NCBI RefSeq assembly: GCF_000319305.2
Contig: NZ_AMWJ02000002.1
Location: 1,488,001 to 1,552,000, forward strand
DNA length: 64,000 nt
Direction: 5' to 3'
Source of the DNA: Pseudomonas bharatica CSV86
Lineage (GTDB): Bacteria; Pseudomonadota; Gammaproteobacteria; Pseudomonadales; Pseudomonadaceae
In this document: one piece after another, positions 18,289 through 26,318 of the stretch
Layout: every line of letters begins with the position of its first letter
Numbering within the stretch: position 1 is the stretch's first letter
Position numbers and translations under genes: made by a program
The notes under the pieces: model-generated
Databases searched by the model: none
What the model was told of the DNA's origin: nothing
What the model saw: only the letters and a program-made list of their open reading frames with translations

Positions 18289-18390
18289 GAGCTGGCTTGC
18301 CTGCGAAGGACCGCGCAGCGGTCCCCAAACTCGAGCTGGATGGTCTGGGAGCGCTATGCGCTCCTTCGCAGGCAAGCCAGCTCCTACACA
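18284..18390. repeat. REPIN of a second REP class
   Basis: Inverted pair GTAGGAGCTGGCTTGCCTGC and GCAGGCAAGCCAGCTCCTAC, with inner arms that also pair (GACCGCGCAGCGGTC and GGAGCGCTATGCGCTCC hairpins). It differs from the common REP here (TGCGAAGG instead of AGCGATGAGG, TAGGAG instead of TGGGAG), so two REP classes coexist. It lies between the RND permease and the response regulator. Confidence 0.85.
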
Positions 18391-18426
18391 AGCAGTGCCG
18401 ATCCACCCCGTTCTACAGGACCCACC

Positions 18427-19101
18427 ATGCGCGTGCTGATTATCGAAGACGAAGAAAAAACCGCCGACTACCTGCACCGCGGACTCACCGAGCAGGGCTT
18501 CACCGTGGACCTGGCGCGGGACGGTATCGAGGGCCTGCACCTTGCGCTGGAAGGCGATTACTCGGTGATCGTCCTCGACGTGATGCTCCCGGGCCTGGAC
18601 GGTTACGGCGTGCTCCGTGCACTGCGCGCGCGCAAGCAGACCCCGGTGATCATGCTCACCGCCCGCGAGCGGGTCGAAGACCGTATCCATGGTCTGCGCG
18701 AAGGCGCCGATGATTATCTGGGCAAGCCGTTTTCGTTCCTCGAGCTGGTCGCCCGCCTGCAAGCCCTGACCCGACGCAGTGGCGGCCATGAACCGGTGCA
18801 GATCCAGGTCGCCGACCTCTGGGTCGACCTGATCAGCCGCAAGGCCAGCCGCGCCGGGCAACGCCTGGACCTGACCGCCAAGGAATTCTCCCTGCTCAGT
18901 GTCCTGGCCCGGCGCCAAGGCGAGATCCTGTCGAAAACGGCGATCGCCGAGCTGGTCTGGGACATCAATTTCGACAGCGACGCCAATGTCGTCGAAGTGG
19001 CGATCAAGCGCCTGCGGGCCAAGCTCGACGGGCCCTTCGAAAGCAAATTGCTGCACACCATCCGGGGAATGGGCTATGTCCTGGAAAACCGTGCGGGCTA
19101 A
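18427..19101 (+). CDS. OmpR-family response regulator (CusR/CopR-like)
   Basis: 224-residue DNA-binding response regulator. Receiver residues are acidic pair ED at 7-8 (LIIEDEE), phospho-acceptor Asp51 (IVLDVMLPGLDG), Thr/Ser in MLTARE and Lys in YLGKPFSFLE. The C-terminal winged helix has LDLTAKEFSLLSVLARRQGEI and VEVAIKRLRAKLDGPFE. The start is ATG 18427 (MRVLIIEDEE), after the REPIN. It resembles the heavy-metal regulator subfamily (CusR/CopR/IrlR), but the signal is unknown. It is in operon with the downstream kinase, overlapping by 26 bases, and may control the RND genes upstream. Confidence 0.93.
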   Translation: MRVLIIEDEEKTADYLHRGLTEQGFTVDLARDGIEGLHLALEGDYSVIVLDVMLPGLDGYGVLRALRARKQTPVIMLTARERVEDRIHGLREGADDYLGKPFSFLELVARLQALTRRSGGHEPVQIQVADLWVDLISRKASRAGQRLDLTAKEFSLLSVLARRQGEILSKTAIAELVWDINFDSDANVVEVAIKRLRAKLDGPFESKLLHTIRGMGYVLENRAG

Positions 19102-20458
19102 CTCCCTGGCGCTGCGCCTCAGCGCCCTGTTCACCGGGGTTGCGGCGCTGGTGTTCGTGCTGATCGGCTGGGCGTTGTACAAGCAGGTGGACCGCAGCCT
19201 CGACCTGCTGCCCTCGGCCGAGCTGGAGGCGCGCTACAGCGTGCTGGAATCCTCGCTGATGCGCTTCGGCAACCAGGAACACTGGGGCAAGGTCACCCGC
19301 AAGCTCGACCTGCTAAGCGAGGAAGACCGGCGCATCCGCTTCTGGGTGGTGAGCAGCGACAGCCGCTACGAATATGGCCAGCCGGACGCGGTGATCCGGC
19401 ATATCGCCGAGGGCCGACCGGGGATGCGCGACGTCTACCTGGCCGACAGTCCGTACCCGTTCAAGATCATGCTCAGCGAACTGCCGGCACTGGAGCAGCG
19501 CCCGCCGCTGCGCTTCCTCATCGGTATCGACACCGACACCTTCTGGAATACCCAGCGCACCCTGCTGATCGCCCTGGTCAGCCTGGCCGTGGTCGGTGTG
19601 CTGCTGGCCTCGGCGCTGGGCTACTGGGTAGCGCGAATAGGCTTGCGGCCACTGCGCCAGCTTTCCGACGAAGCCCAGCAACTGGCACCGCCGCGGCTTA
19701 GCGGGAGGTTGCGGGTCTCGGCGCTGCCGCCTGAGCTGGAGCAATTCGCCCAGGCCTTCAACGCCGCGCTGGAGCGGGTCGACCAGGCCTACTCGCGGCT
19801 GGAGGCCTTCAACGCCGATGTCGCCCATGAACTGCGTTCACCGCTGACCAACCTGATCGGCCAGACCCAGGTCGCCCTCACCCGCGGGCGCAGCGCCGAA
19901 CATTACTTCGAAGTGCTGCAATCGAACCTCGAGGAGCTGGAGCGGCTACGCAGCATCATCAACGACATGCTCTTCCTCGCCAGCGCCGACCAGGGCAGCA
20001 AGGCCACGGCGCTGATCAGCACCTCGCTGGCCGAGGAAGTGGCGACCACCCTCGACTACCTGGACTTCATCCTCGAAGACGCCCAGGTGCGCGTCGAAGT
20101 GACCGGGGACGCCCAGGTGCGGATCGAAAAGGCCCATCTGCGCCGGGCGCTGATCAACCTGATCAACAACGCGGTGCAGCACACCGGGGCGCAGCAGGTG
20201 ATCCACGTGAGCATCGACAGCAGCGAGGGGCAGGTGTGCATTGCCGTGAGCAATCCGGGGCCGGCGATCGGCGACGAGCACCTGGCGCGCCTGTTCGAGC
20301 GCTTCTACCGGGTGGATGCGGCGCGCAGCAACATCGGCGGCGGCAACCACGGGCTGGGGCTGGCGATCGTCAAGGCGATCGCGGTGATGCATGGCGGCAG
20401 CGTGTTCGTGCGCAGCCAGGATGGCGCCAACACCTTCGGCATTCTCCTGCCCGCTTGA
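19076..20458 (+). CDS. Sensor histidine kinase of the heavy-metal-sensor subfamily
   Basis: Membrane kinase of 460 residues from ATG 19076 (MSWKTVRANSLALRLS); a GTG seven codons on is an alternative. It has two transmembrane segments (LFTGVAALVFVLIGWALY and LLIALVSLAVVGVLLASALGYW) enclosing a ~130-residue periplasmic sensor, then HAMP. The dimerisation domain has the H-box FNADVAHELRSPLTNLIGQT, followed by N-box LINLINNAVQHT and G-boxes ending NHGLGLAIVKAIAVMHGG. The gene begins inside the response-regulator gene, indicating coupled translation. Confidence 0.92.
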   Translation: MSWKTVRANSLALRLSALFTGVAALVFVLIGWALYKQVDRSLDLLPSAELEARYSVLESSLMRFGNQEHWGKVTRKLDLLSEEDRRIRFWVVSSDSRYEYGQPDAVIRHIAEGRPGMRDVYLADSPYPFKIMLSELPALEQRPPLRFLIGIDTDTFWNTQRTLLIALVSLAVVGVLLASALGYWVARIGLRPLRQLSDEAQQLAPPRLSGRLRVSALPPELEQFAQAFNAALERVDQAYSRLEAFNADVAHELRSPLTNLIGQTQVALTRGRSAEHYFEVLQSNLEELERLRSIINDMLFLASADQGSKATALISTSLAEEVATTLDYLDFILEDAQVRVEVTGDAQVRIEKAHLRRALINLINNAVQHTGAQQVIHVSIDSSEGQVCIAVSNPGPAIGDEHLARLFERFYRVDAARSNIGGGNHGLGLAIVKAIAVMHGGSVFVRSQDGANTFGILLPA

Positions 20459-20545
20459 GGGCCCTATCGCTGGCAAGCCAGCTCCCACAGGTATCGTGTG
20501 CACCGCTGGACCTGTGGGAGCTGGCTTGCCAGCGATGAGGCCCTC
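20456..20545. repeat. REPIN
   Basis: Common-class inverted REP pair immediately after the sensor kinase stop: TATCGCTGGCAAGCCAGCTC on the left and GAGCTGGCTTGCCAGCGATG on the right. Its left arm is another match to the predicted IS110 target. Confidence 0.9.
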
Positions 20546-20696
20546 ACTGACACCAAAGCCCTCTAATCCGCCCCTCTCGACTGACTATTACTTAAACAGC
20601 AACAGTCCATCTCCAAAACCCGTCTTTTTCGTTCGTTTGCTAACGATTATTTTGAGCACACCAAACAGATACTTGCTCTGCAAGAAGGTTGTTCAA

Positions 20697-20921
20697 ATGT
20701 CCAACAGCATGGGTATTGCCAGCGTTTTTGTCCTGTCCTCGGTCCTGCTTTCGCCGCTGGCGATGGCTGAAGAATCCCAGGCCTTCGTGGCCCAGACTGC
20801 GCGCCATCAAGCGGCCATGGAGCAGTCTCGCGAGGCCTTCGCCAAGCAACGCCAGGACGCTCCGAAAGATTCGGAACAGACCGTTTCCAAGGCCAGCCTG
20901 AATGACGCCAGCGACAGCTGA
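20697..20921 (+). CDS. Small secreted protein upstream of an OprD-type porin
   Basis: 74 residues from ATG 20697 (MSNSMGIASVFVLSSVLLS) with AGAAGG ten bases upstream. A signal peptide ends near LSPLAMAEES. The mature part of about 50 residues is hydrophilic, rich in Gln, Ala, Ser and Lys, with no cysteine and no recognised domain. A terminator follows at 20995-21024. Codon use fits the neighbours and the RBS is good, but there is no family support. Confidence 0.55.
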   Translation: MSNSMGIASVFVLSSVLLSPLAMAEESQAFVAQTARHQAAMEQSREAFAKQRQDAPKDSEQTVSKASLNDASDS

Positions 20922-20994
20922 TCGCCAGCAACGCCCTCTCGTTTTTCCCTCGACGTTCGCGCGGGTGACTTTTGTCCTGCTGCGTCTGTCTTTG

Positions 20995-21024
20995 AAAGCC
21001 GCTGCCCGTCAGCGGCTTTTTTTT
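20995..21024 (+). terminator. Rho-independent terminator after the small secreted gene
   Basis: Stem AAGCCGCTG / CAGCGGCTT with a five-base loop followed by eight T residues. It separates the small gene from the OprD-family porin. Confidence 0.88.
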
Positions 21025-21124
21025 GCCTGGTGAAAAGTACCGGAACACAGCACGCCCCCGCACAAGAACAACACCCTCTCCAGAATAAAAACTGCCGCAA
21101 AACCACCTCAAGGAGTTCATCAAG

Positions 21125-22462
21125 GTGATCAAGACCCCAGGTTTGACCCCATTTTTTCTTGCACTGGCTGCAACTATGCCGCTGCAGGCCCAGGCCGAGG
21201 AAGAAAAGCCCGAAGGCTTCGTCGAAGGCGCCAGCCTCGATGTGCTGGCACGCAACTTCTATGTAAACCGCAACCAGTTGCTGCCCGGCGTGCGCGATAA
21301 CCGTGAATGGGGCCAGGGCTTCATCGGCAGGTTCGAATCCGGCTTCACCCAGGGCAGTGTCGGCTTCGGCCTCGACGCCTATGCCATGCTCGGCCTGAAA
21401 CTGGATGGCGGTGGCGGCACCGCCGGCTCCAGCATCCTGCCGATCAACAGCCCGGGCAAGGAAGGGTATGACTACGGCAAGGCCCCGGACGACTTCTCCA
21501 GCGCCGGCGCCTCGATCAAGGTGCGCGCCTTCGACACCGTGCTGCGCGCCGGTGACCTGTTCCTGAGCAACCCGGTGATCGCCGGCGGCGAAAGCCGCAT
21601 GCTGCCGCAGACTTTCCGCGGATTCAGCCTGACCAACAACAGCATCGATAACCTGATGCTCGAAGCCGGCCAGGCCAGCTTCACCAAGCCGTACAACCAG
21701 AGTGGCCACCGCCGCATCGATACCTTCTACGGCAGCCTCGCCGACGACCGCGACAGCCGTCACCTGAACTGGGCCGGCGCCGCCTGGACGCCGCTCGAAG
21801 GCTTGAGCAGCAACCTGTACGCCTCCGAGCTGAAGGACATCTGGAACCAGTACTACTTCGACCTCGACTACACCTGGCAGCTCGACGACCTGGTCAGCCT
21901 CAACCCGGGCCTGCACTACTACCACACCCAGGACACCGGCGACGCCCTGCTCGGCCATATCGACAACAACACCTACAGCCTGCACTTCACGGTGACTGTC
22001 GGCTACCACGCGATCACTGCGGTGTACCAGCGGGTCAATGGCAACACGCCGTTCGACTACATCAACCAGGGCGACAGCGTGTTCCTCGACAACTCGCAGA
22101 TCTACTCGGACTTCAACGGGCCCAACGAGCGCTCCTGGAAATTGAAGTACGACTACGACTTCGCCGGGGTGGGCGTGCCGGGGCTGACCACATCGGTCTC
22201 GTATTCGAAGGGTGAGCTGGACCTGACCAAGGTCGACCCGGCGGGTACCGGGTATGGCCATTGGTACAGTGAAGACGGCAAGAATGCCCGGCATTGGGAA
22301 CGCGACCTGGACCTGGCCTACACCGTCCAGGAAAGCACGCTCAAGGACCTGACCCTGCGCCTGCGCTGGGCCGCGCACCGGGGCAGCCAGGGGTATTCGG
22401 CAGTGGATAACGATGTCGATGAATACCGGGTGATCGTCGAGTATCCGGTGAACATCTTCTGA
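21125..22462 (+). CDS. OprD-family outer-membrane porin
   Basis: 445-residue outer-membrane beta-barrel of the OprD/Occ family, which admits small nutrients such as amino acids or carboxylates. The start is GTG 21125 (read M; GGAG-like AAGGAG upstream). The signal peptide ends at PLQAQAEEE. Family features are FVEGASLDVLARNFYVNR near the mature N-terminus, REWGQGFIGRFESGFTQG, and a C-terminal strand ending in Phe (YRVIVEYPVNIF). Substrate class cannot be decided. The gene's REPIN downstream was split by the IS110 insertion. Confidence 0.93.
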   Translation: MIKTPGLTPFFLALAATMPLQAQAEEEKPEGFVEGASLDVLARNFYVNRNQLLPGVRDNREWGQGFIGRFESGFTQGSVGFGLDAYAMLGLKLDGGGGTAGSSILPINSPGKEGYDYGKAPDDFSSAGASIKVRAFDTVLRAGDLFLSNPVIAGGESRMLPQTFRGFSLTNNSIDNLMLEAGQASFTKPYNQSGHRRIDTFYGSLADDRDSRHLNWAGAAWTPLEGLSSNLYASELKDIWNQYYFDLDYTWQLDDLVSLNPGLHYYHTQDTGDALLGHIDNNTYSLHFTVTVGYHAITAVYQRVNGNTPFDYINQGDSVFLDNSQIYSDFNGPNERSWKLKYDYDFAGVGVPGLTTSVSYSKGELDLTKVDPAGTGYGHWYSEDGKNARHWERDLDLAYTVQESTLKDLTLRLRWAAHRGSQGYSAVDNDVDEYRVIVEYPVNIF

Positions 22463-22465
22463 TTC

Positions 22466-22491
22466 ATGGCCTCATCGCTGGCAAGCCAGCT
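22466..22491. repeat. Left part of a REP split by the IS110 element
   Basis: TGGCCTCATCGCTGGCAAGC followed by CAGCT is a REP left arm cut after ...CCAGCT at 22491. The missing continuation, CTCCCACAGGG, is found at 23774 after the insertion element, so the original REP can be rebuilt by joining 22491 to 23776. Confidence 0.88.
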
Positions 22492-22517
22492 TGTGTCTTC
22501 AAGGGCTCTTAAACTGA

Positions 22518-22698
22518 GAAGGGTGAGAGCAGTGGATGGCAGACTGAAAGCCAGCGGTGCTTTAAGCACGAGTGGGAGCCTAGTCGCCATCCACCTCTCA
22601 CTCTGACCCGAAGCCCGAACAGTTGGATGAGCCGCAAAACTCGAAATCACAAGCTAGGGATAGGTCAGAGTGCTCTCACTCCTTGAGTGTAAGAGGGC
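22518..22698 (+). ncRNA. Predicted IS110 bridge RNA (target loop plus donor loop)
   Basis: Two consecutive imperfect stem-loops. Target loop: outer stem GTGAGAG (22523-22529)/CTCTCAC (22595-22601) and GTGGATGG (22532-22539)/CCATCCAC (22587-22594), then GACT/AGTC. Its internal loop holds AAGCCAGC (22548-22555), a hairpin GTGCTT-T-AAGCAC, and GTGGGAGC (22572-22579). Donor loop: stem CACTCTGACC (22599-22608)/GGTCAGAGTG (22663-22672), with ACAGTTG (22619-22625) and CACAAGC (22648-22654). The guides match the REP target and the element's own ends (see findings). The RNA ends are estimated. Confidence 0.8.
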
Positions 22699-22704
22699 TT
22701 GGCG

Positions 22705-23655
22705 ATGATTTCCTACTACGTTGGTCTTGATGTTTCGAAAGCGACTGTGGATGTGGGGTTTCTTCCTGCGACTTTCCCGCAGTTTAAGATCAGTAACGAC
22801 CCTGATGGCTTCGCCCAGTTGATCGCATGCCTGGACGAACTTGAGGTCGAGCGGGTCCTGCTTGAGGCCACCGGCGGTTATGAAAGGGCCTTGTTCAAAA
22901 CCTTGCAATTAAGGGGATTGAACGTAATTCGCGTTAATCCCAAGCGTGCTCGCGATTACATGAGATCCATGGGCACGTATGCCAAGACCGACAGGATCGA
23001 CGCTCAGAAGCTGGCGAAGTTTGCTCGAGATATCGAGGACTTGCCGCCGGTTGAACCTAATCAGGCTCGGGATGAGCTGGGGGAGTTGATCAAGCTGCGA
23101 GGCAACCTGGTCAAGGATCGAGACAGCAACAAGCGCAGGATGCAGCAGACGACTTACCGCAAAGCCATATCCGACTACGCCAATCACATCACTTACCTGA
23201 ACAAGAAGATCAAGGCCTTGGAAGCGTCGATTGAGAAGGCCTCGAACGCGCTGGATCAGGAGAAGGCCAGTCGGCTGAGATCGGTGAAAGGGATTGGAGC
23301 CATTACGTGCGGCACGCTCATGGCATCGCTACCTGAGCTTGGGCGCGTGACAGGGCGCAAGATCGCGGCTCTGGCAGGATTGGCACCGTACAACAATGAC
23401 AGCGGCAAGAAGAGCGGCCCCAGGTCGATTGAGGGCGGGCGCCATGCAGTGCGCTGCGCGCTCTACATGTCGACCTGGTCGGTGGTTCGACACGACCCGG
23501 AAGTCAAAGCCGAATATGAGGCTCTGCGAGCACGAGGCAAGCTTGCCAAAGTCGCTGTGGTGGCATGTATGCGCAAGCTCTTGGTACGTCTTAACGCAAT
23601 GCTGCGAGATGGCTCGAAGTGGAAAGAACCGAGGTCTCAGGTACCCGCAACCTGA
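22705..23655 (+). CDS. IS110-family transposase (RuvC-like DEDD plus serine domain)
   Basis: 316 residues from ATG 22705 (MISYYVGLDVSKATVDVGF) with AAGAGGG seven bases upstream; an in-frame TTG two codons earlier is possible. The N-terminal DEDD domain shows Asp in YVGLDVSK, Glu in LLEATGGYERAL and Asp pair in KTDRIDAQKLAKFA. A coiled-coil linker follows, then the Tnp_IS116/IS110 domain: GIGAITCGTLMASLPELG, and GLAPYNNDSGKKSG with the likely catalytic Ser233. Both domains are complete, so the transposase is probably active. Codon use and GC are lower than the neighbouring genes, consistent with a mobile origin. Confidence 0.95.
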   Translation: MISYYVGLDVSKATVDVGFLPATFPQFKISNDPDGFAQLIACLDELEVERVLLEATGGYERALFKTLQLRGLNVIRVNPKRARDYMRSMGTYAKTDRIDAQKLAKFARDIEDLPPVEPNQARDELGELIKLRGNLVKDRDSNKRRMQQTTYRKAISDYANHITYLNKKIKALEASIEKASNALDQEKASRLRSVKGIGAITCGTLMASLPELGRVTGRKIAALAGLAPYNNDSGKKSGPRSIEGGRHAVRCALYMSTWSVVRHDPEVKAEYEALRARGKLAKVAVVACMRKLLVRLNAMLRDGSKWKEPRSQVPAT

Positions 23656-23686
23656 TAGCGCACGAGGGCTGATTTACTGAAAAGCG

Positions 23687-23729
23687 GGCTTCGCCAGCGA
23701 CACCGCTACGCGGTATCGCTGGCGAAGCC
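23687..23729. repeat. Large perfect hairpin near the right end of the IS110 element
   Basis: GGCTTCGCCAGCGA (23687-23700) pairs with TCGCTGGCGAAGCC (23716-23729), and ACCGC (23702-23706) pairs with GCGGT (23710-23714) inside. It lies 32 bases after the transposase stop. It could terminate transcription or shield the element; it also resembles a different repeat class. No T run follows immediately. Confidence 0.7.
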
Positions 23730-23772
23730 ATGCCTGACGGGATCGTTTTAAAAAAAATCCTCACAGACAGTT

Positions 23773-23836
23773 GCTCCCACAGGGTCCGTGTGGGAGCTGG
23801 CTTGTCGGACCGCCGAACCGCAGCGATGAGGCCATC
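23773..23836. repeat. Right part of the split REPIN, with an internal 16-base insert
   Basis: GCTCCCACAGGG continues the interrupted left arm, followed by a spacer and a right arm, GTGGGAGCTGGCTTG. The arm is then interrupted by TCGGACCGCCGAACCG (23805-23820) before CAGCGATGAGGCC resumes. The insert contains its own inverted repeat (TCGG-ACCG-CCGA). Confidence 0.8.
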
Positions 23837-23951
23837 AGCCCCGACACATGACCAACAGCCATACATCAGCCCCCACCACTAAATTCTTGTCCTACAATCC
23901 CCGCCCCACCTAGAATACCCGCCGCCGCACAGGCCCTTCGTGCGGTAAACC

Positions 23952-25564
23952 ATGGAATTCCTTTACCCGAACCGTCCCCCGGAACAGTCCAGCCTGTCGC
24001 CGGCGCACGGCGTTATCCGTTTCCGGCGCCATCGACGCCCAGGCAACCTCGCGACCATGAACGCGCACATCCCGCCCCGCGCTCCGGCCTGTACCGGAAG
24101 CACCCGGAGCTGCTCCTGAACCTGGGCAGTTGCCTTGCCGTGGGAGCGATCATTGCCATCGTCACCTTCCTGTTGATGCGCGAGCGGGCCAGCGTGGAAC
24201 AGGGCGCCATCCGCTCGGCCGGCAATATCGTCAAGCTGATCGAGACCGACATCGTCCGCAATGTCGAGCTGTACGACCTGTCGCTGCAAAGCCTGATCTG
24301 GGCAGTGCAGCATCCAGAGCTGCTGGGCATCCCGGCGCCCATGCGCCAGCAGGTGCTGTTCAACCAGGCCTTCGGCAGCACGGTACGCGGCGATATCCTC
24401 TGGCTGGACCAGGACGGCAAGGTGGTCGCCGATTCGGCCAGCACCACCCCGCGCACCGCCAGCTTCGCCGAAAACCCGATCTTCCAGGAACACCGGCGCA
24501 ATCCCGATACTGGCCTGGTCATCAGCCCGCCCTTCAAGGCGCGATACGGCGATCCGCACTGGCTCGTCAGCTTCAGCCGGCGCATCGACGGCGCCGATGG
24601 CAAATTTGCCGGCGTGGCCATCGGTGCGATGCGGCTCTCGCACTTCAATGACATGTTCAAGCGGCTCGATGTCGGTCACGACAGCTCCATCAACCTGATG
24701 AACGTCGAGGGCCGGTTGCTGGCTCGTAACGCCACGGAGCCAAGCGTGCAGCGCAACGAGCAGATCGGTGACAGCTTCGCCAGCCGGCCCAATTTCCGCC
24801 GCCTGCTGGCCGAGGGCAACGGCAGTTTCACCGCGTCCTCGGCAGATGACGGCCAGTTGCGCCTGTATACCTTCGCCCGCGTCCAGGGGCTGCCGCTGGT
24901 GCTGGTGGTGACCCAGTCGGTAAGCGAGGTCTATGGCGCGTGGAAACGCACCGCGATCCTGGTCAGTACAGCGACGGCGGTGTTGTGCATCGGCATCCTG
25001 TGGCTGAGCCAGATGCTCGGTCGCGAGCTGAAACGCCGCCGCAGCGCCGAGCGCAGCCTGGAGGAACTGGCGGCCACCGACAGCCTCACCGGCCTGGCCA
25101 ACCGCCGCCAGCTGGACCAGACACTGCGCCGGGAATGGGCCAGGGCACAGCGGACCCAGCGCCCTGTCGCGGTGCTGATGATTGATGTGGATCACTTCCG
25201 CGGCTTCAACCAACGGCATGGACATCACGGGGGCGACGAGGCGTTGCGGCGGGTAGCCGGGGCCATCGCTGCCAGCCTGCTGCGCCCGACCGATCTGGCG
25301 GCGCGCTATGGCGGCGAGGAATTCGTGGCCGTGCTGCCGGACACCGTTCTGGTAGGCGCACTGATCCTGGCCGAACGGATCCGCCTGAACGTGCGGGCAC
25401 TGCCGCCCTACGGCGCGGATGAACGTTCGGTAACCGTGAGTATCGGAATCGGGGTATACGAGCCGGGATGTGCGATGGGCCTGGCGGAACTGATGGCCAA
25501 GGCGGACGAGGCGCTGTACCGGGCCAAGAGCAATGGCCGCGACCGTGTGGAAGCCCCCGCATGA
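23952..25564 (+). CDS. Membrane-bound diguanylate cyclase (Cache/PDC sensor plus GGDEF), start region probably frameshifted
   Basis: Makes c-di-GMP. The open frame as given can only start at GTG 24140, which would cut into the first membrane helix (AVGAIIAIVTFLLM). Upstream in that frame comes GLYRKHPELLLNLGSCL with no start, whereas ATG 23952 (MEFLYPNRPPEQSSLS) and ATG 24057 lie in the frame one base away. From 23952 the span is 3n-1. One missing base near 24071-24079 would give 537 residues. Order: TM1, periplasmic PDC domain (~60-300), TM2 (ILVSTATAVLCIGILWL), GGDEF domain with YGGEEF as signature (GGEEF, active type) and DSLTGLANRRQLDQ. Confidence 0.82.
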
Positions 25565-25595
25565 AGGTGGCCTGCGCATAGGCCAGCTTCATGCA

Positions 25596-25627
25596 GAAAA
25601 AAGCCCCGCCGAAGCGGGGCTTTTTTA
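25596..25627. terminator. Bidirectional terminator
   Basis: AAAAAAGCCCCGC-CGAA-GCGGGGCTTTTTT hairpin between the convergent diguanylate cyclase and PA2169-family genes. The A and T runs on both sides suit both directions. Confidence 0.9.
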
Positions 25628-25637
25628 ACGACCAGGA

Positions 25638-26108
25638 TCAGGACTGGGCGCGAGCGCTGTTGCGCAGCACCTTGACCTGGTCGTGGTTGCGCTGCACACC
25701 GTGGTACTGACGCTCTACAAGACTGTAGGCGTTCGATTGCGGGGCGATCCTGCTCAACTTTTCCAACGCTTCCTTGTAAGCCTTCAGCGCGTGGTCTTCA
25801 CCGCGCTCGGCCTCGTTCAGTACCGCTTCGTCGTCCTTGCCAGTCACCATGGCCTTCAGGTCGACCCAGCGACGGTGCAGGTCACCGGTCAGGCTGGTGG
25901 AAGTTTCCGGGTCACCCCCCAGGCTACGCACCTCTTGCTGCAGCTCGCTGGCCGCAGTTGCGCAGTCGCGTGAACGCTGCTGGAAGTAACCTTTCAGGTC
26001 AGCGCGCTTGATGTCCTCGGCGCAGGTGGCGAAGCCTTTCTCGCCGTCCTTGCTGAATTCGATCAGGTCGTTCAGGACAGAAATGACTTCTTTGTTGGTA
26101 TCGGTCAT
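25638..26108 (-). CDS. PA2169-family four-helix-bundle protein (DUF2383)
   Basis: 156 residues from ATG 26108 (MTDTNKEVISVLNDLIEFSK); a longer frame adds 11 unlikely residues. The sequence is all-alpha with ferritin-like spacing of Glu/His/Asp (TCAEDIKRADLKGYFQQRS, ALKAYKEALE). Members of this Pseudomonas family are associated with stress conditions, but their biochemical role is not known. It is single-transcribed, convergent with the diguanylate cyclase. Confidence 0.88.
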   Translation of the reverse strand: MTDTNKEVISVLNDLIEFSKDGEKGFATCAEDIKRADLKGYFQQRSRDCATAASELQQEVRSLGGDPETSTSLTGDLHRRWVDLKAMVTGKDDEAVLNEAERGEDHALKAYKEALEKLSRIAPQSNAYSLVERQYHGVQRNHDQVKVLRNSARAQS

Positions 26109-26318
26109 GACACAGCTCCTTTTGCATGAGGAAAGATGCAAGGGATATCGCAGGCTTCGTGCCAGCTTCGCCTATTTAATAAAGATCAATGATTTCAATG
26201 AGTTAGAAAAAAATCCCGAATCTGTATGCTCGCTTTCTGCATGAACTGTCCTTTGGCCTTCGTGCAGATTGCCTGTATCGTCCCGCCAGTCGTCAGCCTT
26301 TTCCTGCATGTCTTTCTT

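Larger units (their letters stand above)
22492..23775 (+). mobile_element. IS110-family insertion sequence inserted in a REP
   Basis: Element of about 1284 bp. The left junction follows AAGCCAGCT and the right junction precedes CCCACAGGG; a GCT is present at both ends (22489-22491 and 23773-23775), so the exchange core lies within it, most likely CT by analogy with IS621. As usual for IS110, there are no terminal inverted repeats and no long target duplication. It carries a 207-base structured leader (predicted bridge RNA), one DEDD/Ser transposase gene and a right end with a large hairpin. REP-directed members of this family are known in Pseudomonas and E. coli. Confidence 0.9.

Noticed and set aside
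22523..22672. Reading the two stem-loops as a transcription attenuator
   Set aside because: There is no T run after either stem, and the loop segments match the target and donor sequences exactly, which an attenuator would not explain.
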